Assembly (NCBI GenBank): GCA_026418695.1
Contig: JAOAAU010000098.1
Location: forward strand, 1-49,921
Source of the DNA: Clostridia bacterium
GTDB taxonomy: Bacteria; Bacillota; Clostridia; Acetivibrionales; JAFADI01
Direction of reading: 5' to 3'
DNA length: 49,921 nucleotides
The position numbers and the translations under genes are program-made. Positions 1-8,427 of this stretch are shown here, piece by piece. Each line of letters opens with the position of its first letter. Within the stretch, counting starts at the first letter, position 1. Below the pieces are notes generated by a model. That model saw only the letters and a list, made by a program, of their open reading frames with translations, did not search any database and was not told where the DNA came from.

Positions 1-1792
<1,792 letters not shown>

Positions 1793-1824
1793 AAAAAGCC
1801 TACCTCAAAGAGATAGGCTTTTTT
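1793..1824 (-). terminator. Rho-independent terminator
   Basis: Arms AAAAAGCCTA and TAGGCTTTTT enclose an 11 nt loop, with runs of T on both strands. It follows the stop codon of the coiled-coil protein gene at 1836 on the minus strand. Confidence 0.85.
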
Positions 1825-1835
1825 GACTGTAATGA

Positions 1836-2315
1836 TTACAATGATGCACAAATCTGTTCCAGAAGCTTAAGTTTTTCGTTCAGCTTTGCTATGGCTTGCT
1901 TTTTCAACTCTAGCAATTGAGAAGCTTTAGCTCTGGCTGTTTCGATATCTTTCGCCTCTCTGGCACTTTTCATTTCTTCCCGCAGCTGCTTTCTGGCATC
2001 CCAGTTGGATTTCAACTCCTGATTGACGGCTTGCAACTGGCCCTTGTACTGCTTTACAGCTTCAATTTTTTCCTTGTCTCCTGATTCCTTCAGCGCGTCC
2101 ACTTTTTCTTTAATCTCTGCTCTCTCAGACTTGATGTTGCTGCGGATTCCCTGAGCCTCTTCCTTCAACCCTTTTAATTCATCCCGAACCGCCTGAATCT
2201 CGGTTTTAAAAGCTGCCTTCTCTGCATCCTTCTCCGCTGGTGCTGCCATAGCCATTGCTGACAGGCTTAACATTAGTACAATCCCGGTTGCAAGTGATAC
2301 CAATAATTTTTTCAT
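1836..2315 (-). CDS. Secreted coiled-coil protein of unknown function
   Basis: The 159-residue protein starts with a clear signal peptide (basic MKKLL, hydrophobic core LATGIVLMLSLSAMAMA, likely cleavage after the AMA-AP region). The rest is almost wholly charged and helical, rich in Lys, Glu, Ala and Gln with heptad-like spacing, so it is predicted to form an extended coiled coil outside the membrane. I recognise no enzyme motif. I chose the ATG at 2313-2315 because AAGGAG lies 8 nt upstream; a TTG and a GTG just upstream overlap that site. It is monocistronic, with a terminator directly after the stop. A structural or envelope-associated role is possible, but nothing in the sequence proves it. 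Confidence 0.75.
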   Translation of the reverse strand: MKKLLVSLATGIVLMLSLSAMAMAAPAEKDAEKAAFKTEIQAVRDELKGLKEEAQGIRSNIKSERAEIKEKVDALKESGDKEKIEAVKQYKGQLQAVNQELKSNWDARKQLREEMKSAREAKDIETARAKASQLLELKKQAIAKLNEKLKLLEQICASL

Positions 2316-2564
2316 TTTCAACACTCCTTATTTTTCATTTTGTAGTGATGGTCTACATTTTCATTCTAACAAGGGTGTTTGGAACAATTTTATAAGAATT
2401 AAAGAAAAATCCTATGAAAGATGTGTAAAATTTATGGAAAACAGTCTGTTAATTGGCTGAAGAATTTCCATAATATTTTGCCTGTTTTATCTGCTATAAT
2501 AACTTGGGCAATAATTCTCGGAAATACTTCCCATATGGTAAAATGAAATAAAGGAGGGAATTTT

Positions 2565-2606
2565 ATGTTAAGCATGGTTTACTTTCTAAAAAAGGAACCT
2601 ATGTAA
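2565..2606 (+). CDS. Possible 13-residue leader peptide
   Basis: A very short frame (MLSMVYFLKKEPM, then stop) is preceded by an excellent Shine-Dalgarno, AAAGGAGGG, 6 nt before the ATG. It lies 31 nt upstream of a 56-residue membrane-protein frame and could be a leader or a translated small peptide. It may also be the remnant of a longer gene. Only the strong ribosome-binding site supports it. Confidence 0.3.
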   Translation: MLSMVYFLKKEPM

Positions 2607-2637
2607 ACGGTGTGACGAGAGAATGTAGGTGATTTGA

Positions 2638-2808
2638 ATGAGCATTCAAGGCGCAATCAATTATACACTCTCCATCTTGGGCGTAATCACCGGCATCCTG
2701 GTTTTAGCTAAAACCGTACTCGAGATTAGAAAGTTAAAGCTTGACATCGCTGAAAAACTATCGGTCAAAAATGTTGCAAAAAACAAGAAAAGCATTCGGA
2801 AGGCATAA
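2638..2808 (+). CDS. Small single-pass membrane protein
   Basis: This 56-codon frame encodes one hydrophobic helix (about residues 10-25, LSILGVITGILVLAKT) followed by a strongly basic tail (VAKNKKSIRKA), the usual layout of small membrane proteins with the basic end inside the cell. Its ribosome-binding site is weak (AGGTGAT). A terminator hairpin overlaps the stop codon, which supports a real transcript ending here. I recognise no family. It is probably cotranscribed with the 13-residue frame just upstream. Confidence 0.5.
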   Translation: MSIQGAINYTLSILGVITGILVLAKTVLEIRKLKLDIAEKLSVKNVAKNKKSIRKA

Positions 2809-2821
2809 AGCCTTCTTTTTT
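2799..2821 (+). terminator. Rho-independent terminator overlapping a stop codon
   Basis: GAAGGC and GCCTTC form a 6 bp stem around a 5 nt loop, followed by a run of Ts on the plus strand. Confidence 0.7.
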
Positions 2822-2869
2822 AATGCCGATTATGGTTGGTATTATTTAGGGAATCAACCGATTAAAACC

Positions 2870-3079
2870 TTAGTCAAACAGAATTTCCACAGATAAAATA
2901 TCACGATATTTTTTGATCACCGCTTCTCCACCTGAAATCGTAAGCGAGATCCCCAAATCTTCTTTTCTTCCCTGGACGATGGCGTTCAGCATCTCCCCCA
3001 GCCCCTGAATCTCTTCATCCTTCAGTGTATCGGACTCGATGGCTGTGCCATCAAAAAACTTGATTTTAGATCGGATCAT
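2870..3079 (-). CDS. Hypothetical small protein, 69 aa
   Basis: I start this protein at the ATG at 3077-3079 (MIRSKIKFFDGT) because AAGGAG lies 8 nt before it; a longer frame upstream lacks a ribosome-binding site. The sequence is soluble, acidic and of mixed alpha/beta character (for example SLTISGGEAVIKKYRDILSV), with no signal peptide or membrane segment. I do not recognise the family. A second small gene of similar size lies about 120 bp upstream on the same strand, and the two could be transcribed together. Confidence 0.55.
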   Translation of the reverse strand: MIRSKIKFFDGTAIESDTLKDEEIQGLGEMLNAIVQGRKEDLGISLTISGGEAVIKKYRDILSVEILFD

Positions 3080-3196
3080 GTCACTTTCTCCTTTTTGAAT
3101 GAGTATCATCCTACAAATCTGCGTCTTCAATATATGGGGTTACTAAACAGTCTCCATGCTGACAAAACAGTTCCCATATTTCGTTTGTATTCTCAT

Positions 3197-3391
3197 CTAT
3201 AGGACCTCTTTAATATCACTGGCTACGGATCTAAGCAAGTCTTCCAAACTGATTGTCTTAACCTCATTATTCTCAGTTTGGATCTTAATCATTACACTAT
3301 CCGCATTATTCAAATCAATCTTTACATTTTCCTTGTTCAGAATTGCACAAACCAACTTTGTAACATCACAGGAATAATGTCTATCGTCCAT
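3197..3391 (-). CDS. Hypothetical small protein, 64 aa
   Basis: The ATG at 3389-3391 (MDDRHYSCDVTKLVCAI) follows GGGGAG at 6 nt and is preferred over an in-frame TTG two codons earlier that would overlap the ribosome-binding site. The product is soluble, has two cysteines near the N-terminus and ends in an amphipathic helix (LEDLLRSVASDIKEVL). No family is recognised. It is the upstream member of a possible two-gene unit with the 69-residue protein at 2870-3079. A TATAAT-like sequence on the minus strand near 3530 could be part of its promoter. Confidence 0.5.
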   Translation of the reverse strand: MDDRHYSCDVTKLVCAILNKENVKIDLNNADSVMIKIQTENNEVKTISLEDLLRSVASDIKEVL

Positions 3392-3684
3392 TTTCAACTC
3401 CCCTTTCCTTTTCCATAATTCTACACTTTCTGCTTAATTCCTCTTACACTTAAAAAAGTTTTGGATTTTCAATATGTATACACTGGCAGAAGTTACATAC
3501 CCAAAACACTTGATTTTCTGTCACGGTTCATTATAGAATGAGTTTTCTGTGTGTTATTAAGCATTAGGCCAATTATTTGATCTTGACTTAGTACACCTCA
3601 CAGCGAGTTTGAATTTTGAAACATTAGGAAACTATGATTTTATTACCTTGTTAAGTATATTTTTATTATTAAGGAGTGATTTTC

Positions 3685-3915
3685 ATGCGAAAGCTTAAAA
3701 TAGTATTGGCCGTATTGATGTTGTCATGCATGCTGGTTCTTGGAAATCCTGGCACAGTCAGCGCTGTCAGCCGTTATGAAACGCCGCCTGCGATTGTACT
3801 GGTTCAGGATAGGAACAACAAAATGCTTTTGAAGCATAATTTTATTTTCGATGACGGAATGCTGGTGCCCGGCGGTTCAGCAAATGATGATGGTTTTTGG
3901 GTGCCGATGCCATAA
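3685..3915 (+). CDS. Small secreted protein
   Basis: The 76-residue product begins with a signal peptide (MRKLKIVLAVLMLSCMLVLG, likely cleaved near VSA). About 45 mature residues follow, ending in a Gly/Asp-rich tail (DDGMLVPGGSANDDGFWVPMP). The ATG at 3685 lies 8 nt after AAGGAG; an upstream in-frame GTG would overlap that site. No cysteine pair or known peptide motif is visible in the mature part. No terminator is seen between this gene and the promoter-like sequence of the structured RNA downstream, so some read-through into that RNA is possible. The function is unknown. Confidence 0.6.
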   Translation: MRKLKIVLAVLMLSCMLVLGNPGTVSAVSRYETPPAIVLVQDRNNKMLLKHNFIFDDGMLVPGGSANDDGFWVPMP

Positions 3916-3926
3916 TTTAGAATGCA

Positions 3927-3956
3927 TTGAACTTTGATTTCGGACCATAATAATAG
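3927..3956 (+). promoter_or_regulatory. Promoter-like sequence before the large structured RNA
   Basis: TTGAAC at 3927-3932 and TAATAG at 3951-3956 are 18 nt apart; TAATAA at 3948 with a 15 nt gap is an alternative. Initiation about 7 nt downstream would start the RNA near 3961-3964, just before its first conserved-looking module. Confidence 0.5.
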
Positions 3957-3960
3957 CACA

Positions 3961-4584
3961 AGGGTTCGTGGTGGTCGAGCCAAGAATATTATAAGGTCTT
4001 AAAGGCTTTATAATATTCGGCCAAAGGTTAATATCAGGTTTCGCTCATGGATATTTCGCACCTTACGGTTTCGCTTTATCCTCGGCTTTAGCGCAAAAGC
4101 TTGGTATTAGCCGGCGGGAAGAGTATTATATGTCCTGTAAGGCTGTACTGCAGTATAAAAAGTATTGCAGTGTGGTCAAAAGGGATGTATAGACCCAGGA
4201 TTGTGCCGGTTTTTCGAATCAGGCGCAATTCTTTCGAGAGGCTGGCACAGTCTTGGGTTTCATACTCGAGCTAAGATTACTAAAGGTTCCGCAGGCATAA
4301 AAAAGTTTGCTCGTATGCCATCCAAGTTTTTGGTGGATGTCCCTGTTCAAGCTGCCGGCTTCATGCTGGAGGTCTGTTGCAGTCTAACGATTGCAGCAGG
4401 TTTCTAAGGAATCTTTGGTAGTCGAGCAAAGGTTGATATAGGTTGTGTAATGCTTGTATGTAGTCGAAAGATTGCGTGCAGGTATGAAACGATCTGTATC
4501 AGCTGTAGCGTAGATCATCACGGGCTCTTTTGTTGTTTTTTAGCGGCATAAAAGGGTGATATCGGATATCACCCTTTTGTTTTT
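3961..4584 (+). ncRNA. Large highly structured non-coding RNA, about 620 nt, class unassigned
   Basis: No convincing protein is encoded, but strong hairpins run through the whole interval. The clearest stems are: 3984-3994 with 4008-4018 (11 bp, perfect); 4147-4155 with 4163-4171 (9 bp); 4193-4209 with 4242-4258 (17 bp, three G.U); 4294-4299 with 4314-4319; 4374-4384 with 4389-4399 (11 bp, UAAC loop); 4450-4465 with 4470-4485 (16 bp, GAAA loop); 4491-4495 with 4512-4516. The frequent G.U pairs become A-C mismatches on the other strand, so the plus strand is the RNA. Possible end-to-end pairings are 3967-3973 with 4516-4522 and 3977-3981 with 4523-4527. A promoter-like sequence and a terminator bracket it. 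The size is like OLE, ROOL or GOLLD RNAs, but I cannot assign it to any of them. Confidence 0.7.
4550..4583. terminator. Strong terminator, probably bidirectional
   Basis: A perfect 13 bp stem (4550-4562 with 4566-4578) has a 3 nt loop, CGG. The plus strand has AAAA before the stem and TTTTGTTTTT after it; the minus strand also gains a T run. It ends the structured RNA and, on the other strand, the lipoprotein gene whose stop is at 4584. Confidence 0.85.
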
Positions 4585-4988
4585 CATTGGTTTACCGTGA
4601 AGGATGTTCTTAAATGATTTCCGCCGCCGGTGATTTCAATAGGGTAGGTTCCCGGGGCAGTCGTCCGGGTAACGAACCATGTCCAGGTCACAATCCCATC
4701 AGGTCCTGCAGTCTCATGTTCTGTAGCTTTTAGTGTTTTTCCCCCGGCAGTATAGTTTGAAGAAATCGTATAGGTGATCCCCGGATTCCCACGAATTACA
4801 ATGACACCGTTTTCTCCTCGATTCAATTTGGTTTTGCTTGCGATGATCTCTATTTTGTTTACCGGGCTCGTCTGTTCTACTTCCAGCCGGCTCATTCGTG
4901 TATTTTGAGGTGTTGGGGAATTCCCCGCACCGCCGCATGCTGAAAGCAGAATAATGAACAATATACAGCTGATTATTTTTGTGTTCAC
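4584..4988 (-). CDS. Small lipoprotein with an Ig-like or beta-sandwich domain
   Basis: The 134-residue product has a lipoprotein signal peptide with lipobox LLSAC at residues 14-18, so Cys18 is expected to be lipidated and the protein anchored outside the membrane. A low-complexity linker follows (GGAGNSPTPQNTR). The rest is beta-rich (KIEIIASKTKLNRGENGVIV, then repeated strands with WTWFVTR and GTYPIEIT), which looks like a small Ig-like fold. The GTG start at 4986-4988 has AAGAGG 8 nt upstream. The gene is convergent with the large structured RNA and shares its terminator. The function is unknown; it may bind a ligand or another envelope protein. Confidence 0.7.
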   Translation of the reverse strand: MNTKIISCILFIILLSACGGAGNSPTPQNTRMSRLEVEQTSPVNKIEIIASKTKLNRGENGVIVIRGNPGITYTISSNYTAGGKTLKATEHETAGPDGIVTWTWFVTRTTAPGTYPIEITGGGNHLRTSFTVNQ

Positions 4989-5085
4989 AACATCAACCTC
5001 TTTTTCCCTGTTTACATTTTATTATCTCCTCCTTTCTTTTAAAAATGCCCGTTCGAAATGCATTTCATCATTGATGGAGGTTTCT

Positions 5086-5114
5086 TTGATAGGGAATAGA
5101 AATTATGTTATACT
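5086..5114 (+). promoter_or_regulatory. Sigma-A-type promoter of the histidine kinase gene
   Basis: TTGATA (5086-5091) and TATACT (5109-5114) are separated by 17 nt. A ~110 nt untranslated leader to the ATG at 5230 would follow. Confidence 0.65.
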
Positions 5115-5229
5115 ATTCCTGTCGGGATACTTGTGCTTTACAATACGGAAATCGCAGTTGTATGCAAGTATCAAAATGGTTTACATTATATGAATCATTC
5201 AAACCTGTAACCTATCTGGAGAGTTACTC

Positions 5230-6639
5230 ATGGAAAAGTCTTATTTTTCACTAAATTCAAAGATTTCTAAGAAACTGATTCAATATATTTTACATTTTTG
5301 GCGTATTATCGAAGCAACGTCTGTGAAGATTCCATTCATTTATGCATTGGTAGGAACACTGTGGATTCTTGTTTCTGACAGATTGGTTCTATTGTTTTTC
5401 CACAATCCGTTGATCATTACCCAAATATCAATATATAAGGGTTGGGCTTTTGTCCTTAGCACAGCCCTTCTGCTCTTTATCCTGATCCAAAAGGATATGC
5501 AGGCAATTCACCACGCGCAGAAGGAACTTCAAAGACAGCAAACCGAACTTCAGGTGATTCTTGATACCGTACCCGCCATGATTTTTTATAAAGACAGCCA
5601 ATGCCGGGTTGTCCGTATCAATAAAACCTTGGAAAACGTGATGAAGCTTTCGGGCTCAGAGATTATTGGAAAGTCCATGTTTGAATTTCTAAAAAAAGAA
5701 GATGCTGAAAAATTTGAAGCAGACGATTGGGAAATTCTTCGAACCGGCCTGCCAAAATTGAATATCATTGAAACCGTAACCACTCCAACAGGAATCCGGT
5801 GGTTTAAAACGGACAAGGTACCTTACAAGGATGAAACCGGTAAGACTGTCGGTATCATTGGCTTTGGTTCGGATATTACTGAAAGAATTGCTGCAGAAGA
5901 AGAGGTTTTTAAACTTAACAAGGAGCTTGAAAAGCGGGTGATTGAAAGGACATCTCAGTTGGAAGAAGCAAACCGTGAGCTGGAATCCTTCAGTTTTTCC
6001 GTCTCCCATGATCTCAAAGCCCCACTGCGTGCCATTGAGGGTTTCAGCAGAATTTTGGCTGAAGAACAAGCCGGGGTTCTAAACGATGAATGTAATCGGT
6101 TAATTGGAATTATCAGAAAAAATACTGCGCTGATGTCCCAGCTCATCGATGACTTGCTGGCATTCTCCCGGATAAGCAAAACACAGCTTACCAAAGTGGA
6201 AATTGACATGAAAACATTAATTCACCGGGTTTTTGACGAGTTGAAGTCGCATCATTCTGAAAGAAACATTCAGTTTCACCTTCGATCTGTTCATCCACTG
6301 TTCGGAGATGTATCCATGGTACGTCAGATGATTTCAAACCTGCTTTCAAACGCAATAAAGTTCACGGGGAATAGAGATATTGCCCTCATTGAAGTTGGTT
6401 GCCAACACAATGAAAACGAATTGATTTACTATATTCGAGATAACGGCGTAGGATTTGACATGAAATATGCAGGAAAACTATTCGGAGTTTTTCAGCGGAT
6501 GCATACGGAAGATGAGTTTGAGGGTCATGGGATCGGTCTCTCCATTGTTCAGAGAATTATTCACAAGCACGGCGGAAAAGTCTGGATCGAAGGCATACTG
6601 AATCAGGGGACTACTGTATACTTCACAATTCCGGATTAA
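5230..6639 (+). CDS. Membrane PAS-domain sensor histidine kinase, phytochrome-kinase-like
   Basis: The 469-residue protein has two N-terminal membrane helices (about residues 33-55 and 68-86), then a PAS domain (about 105-220, ending GFGSDITERI), a short coiled coil, and a HisKA domain with the phosphoacceptor His260 in SVSHDLKAPLRAIEGF. The ATPase core follows, with N box NLLSNAIKF, G1 DNGVGFD and G2 GHGIGLS. This set of kinase motifs resembles phytochrome-type and small-receiver partners, although no chromophore (GAF/PHY) domain is present. GGAGAG precedes the ATG. The gene converges with a single-domain receiver gene only 18 bp away, and such receivers are the usual partner of this kinase type, so they may form a pair. 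The sensed signal is unknown. Confidence 0.85.
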   Translation: MEKSYFSLNSKISKKLIQYILHFWRIIEATSVKIPFIYALVGTLWILVSDRLVLLFFHNPLIITQISIYKGWAFVLSTALLLFILIQKDMQAIHHAQKELQRQQTELQVILDTVPAMIFYKDSQCRVVRINKTLENVMKLSGSEIIGKSMFEFLKKEDAEKFEADDWEILRTGLPKLNIIETVTTPTGIRWFKTDKVPYKDETGKTVGIIGFGSDITERIAAEEEVFKLNKELEKRVIERTSQLEEANRELESFSFSVSHDLKAPLRAIEGFSRILAEEQAGVLNDECNRLIGIIRKNTALMSQLIDDLLAFSRISKTQLTKVEIDMKTLIHRVFDELKSHHSERNIQFHLRSVHPLFGDVSMVRQMISNLLSNAIKFTGNRDIALIEVGCQHNENELIYYIRDNGVGFDMKYAGKLFGVFQRMHTEDEFEGHGIGLSIVQRIIHKHGGKVWIEGILNQGTTVYFTIPD

Positions 6640-6656
6640 AAACTGCTTTCTCCGCT

Positions 6657-7031
6657 TTAGACTGGGTTCAGTTTTTCCTTGATGATTTCTCCCAGTTTAT
6701 TCAGGTTGCTTTTGGGGATGCAGGCACAGCAGCCCTTTTCAATTGCGCTTTTTTCCATGACCTCTTCCAGGCAACTGGAGACAATAATAAATGGAACTTG
6801 AGGACAGATTTCATTTCGAATGGATATTGCCTCAAAGGAATCAAAACTGGGCATGAAATGATCCGACAGAATGACATTCCATTCCCTGCTCCTCAGGGCT
6901 TTTCGCATGGCTTCTTCACAGAATACCCGCTCAGAGGATGCATGAATTCCTGATTTCCTGAGATGGTACAGAATCAATTCCTCATCATATTTTGAATCTT
7001 CAATCAACAGTACATATATTTCTTTTTGCAT
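6657..7031 (-). CDS. Single-domain response regulator, Rcp1-like
   Basis: At 124 residues this is only a receiver domain. Visible motifs are the acidic pair near the N-terminus (LLIEDSKYDEEL), the phospho-acceptor aspartate in VILSDHFMPSFDS, a Ser in place of the usual Thr (IIVSS) and the conserved lysine in CIPKSNL. There is no DNA-binding or enzymatic output, so it should act by protein interaction or as a phosphate shuttle, like cyanobacterial Rcp1 and Spo0F. AAGGG precedes the ATG. It faces the PAS kinase gene tail-to-tail; the two probably work together although they are transcribed separately. Confidence 0.8.
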   Translation of the reverse strand: MQKEIYVLLIEDSKYDEELILYHLRKSGIHASSERVFCEEAMRKALRSREWNVILSDHFMPSFDSFEAISIRNEICPQVPFIIVSSCLEEVMEKSAIEKGCCACIPKSNLNKLGEIIKEKLNPV

Positions 7032-7314
7032 GCTTTCCCTTCTTTAAAGAAAAATTTACCCCCTCAAATCATGCATAAACATCCATATACTTCCCATATC
7101 TGCGGTATGCCAATTCTGTTATTCAGTTGTATAAATTGAAATAAAGCATTGTACGGATAGGCCTAGCTGATAATCTATAGAGGTCCCGTCACGGTCAAAC
7201 CGCAATTTGAAGCAATGTGTTTTCAAGGGATCTGTAACCCTCAATAATTACAGAATAGCTTAGTTTTGACACGAAGTGAATATAAAAAAGTTATGATTTT
7301 CAGTTAATAAATTA

Positions 7315-8421
7315 TTACCTTTGTGCAGAAAAAATATCTTCTGGAATGTGTTTTCTATATTCCGTAGGGCTATATCCCGAATACCTTTTAAAAAGCTTGC
7401 TGAAATAGGCAGTTTCCTTATATCCTAAAATACTGCTGACCTCATAGGCTTTTAAATTATGCTCTCTCAGTAGAATTTTTGCCCTTTCCATCTTGGCTCT
7501 GGTAACATATTCCAGGAAATTCTCCCCTGTTTCCTTCTTAAACAGGGAACAAAAATAGTTCCTGCTGATAAAGAATTGTTCTGATATATCCCTAAGGGTG
7601 ATGTCCCTTTCAACATTGTTGAGAACATATTCGCAAGCTTTCATCACAACATTGTCCTTTTGATCGAGTTTAAAACTGCGGATAATGTTCAGGAGCTCTC
7701 CCACCTGCTTCTTTGCATTTATAACCAGTTCTTGAAATCCGACGCTGTAACCGGCTGACTCTACACTTAATTTTTCAATATTCGAAAATTTGATAATAAA
7801 CGGATGCCGCTTCTGAACGCTTTTTGAAATATTAGCAATCAGCAATAAGGTAATTTGATGGATACTGTCATCATCACAATTTCGATCACGTAATTCCTGC
7901 AAAATAGCTTCCATTACCTGCTTAGCTTTTTCATCCCCTCGAAGTACGTAAGTCAGCAACTGCTTTTCACCCTCAATAGGATAGGAAGCGGGTGGATGCT
8001 CAATGCTTTTTAATAAAGCTTCCTTTTCTTTCTTTTCTTTAGTCTTTTCCTCAAGGAATTGGTGAGCCCGGATAAGGATTTCCTCTACTTTCTCAGCCTC
8101 CAGAGGTTTTAGAATATAATCAAAAGCGCCCAGAACCAGGGCTGGGCGGACATAAGAGAACTCACTGTAGCCGCTTAAAAAAATAGTACAGGTACACTGT
8201 GCATGATCTTTCAACTCTTTATACAGTTCAATGCCATCAATTTTCGGCATCTTAACATCCGAAACCACCAGGTCTACAGAGTCCTCTCCCAATTTTTCCA
8301 AGGCCTCCTGCCCATTCCTGGCTTCAATTTTTATATAAAATCCCAATTTCGCCCAGTCTACCGCTTTTTTCAATTCCAGACGAACGATCTCTTCATCATC
8401 TACGATCATGACACTGTACAG
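7315..8421 (-). CDS. AraC-type response regulator, YesN family, with likely CTG start
   Basis: The 368-residue protein has an N-terminal receiver domain (VMIVDDEEIVRLE; acceptor Asp55 in VVSDVKMP; LKP near residue 105) and a C-terminal AraC helix-turn-helix pair (about 255-355, with DISEQFFISRNYFCSLFKKE and a closing GYSPTEYRK). The middle part (about 130-245) is a variable linker. The first ATG (8407-8409) would cut off the start of the first beta strand. A CTG at 8419-8421 gives the family-typical beginning Met-Tyr-x-Val, and a stop lies just upstream in frame, so I start at CTG. It lies 6 nt after the stop of the GGDEF-EAL gene, so the two are cotranscribed and probably functionally linked. 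No cognate kinase is adjacent. Confidence 0.8.
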   Translation of the reverse strand: MYSVMIVDDEEIVRLELKKAVDWAKLGFYIKIEARNGQEALEKLGEDSVDLVVSDVKMPKIDGIELYKELKDHAQCTCTIFLSGYSEFSYVRPALVLGAFDYILKPLEAEKVEEILIRAHQFLEEKTKEKKEKEALLKSIEHPPASYPIEGEKQLLTYVLRGDEKAKQVMEAILQELRDRNCDDDSIHQITLLLIANISKSVQKRHPFIIKFSNIEKLSVESAGYSVGFQELVINAKKQVGELLNIIRSFKLDQKDNVVMKACEYVLNNVERDITLRDISEQFFISRNYFCSLFKKETGENFLEYVTRAKMERAKILLREHNLKAYEVSSILGYKETAYFSKLFKRYSGYSPTEYRKHIPEDIFSAQR

Positions 8422-8427
8422 AACTCA

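Noticed and set aside
4165..4407. 80-codon open frame inside the large RNA region
   Set aside because: No ribosome-binding site and no domain. Its sequence is fully explained by long hairpins with G.U pairs.
3961..4584. Group II or group I intron
   Set aside because: No intron-encoded protein, no recognisable domain V or intron ends, and no interrupted host gene.
7032..7314. Cyclic-di-GMP riboswitch near the signalling genes
   Set aside because: A few matching words (a GGTCAAACC mini-hairpin) but none of the class I or II core motifs.
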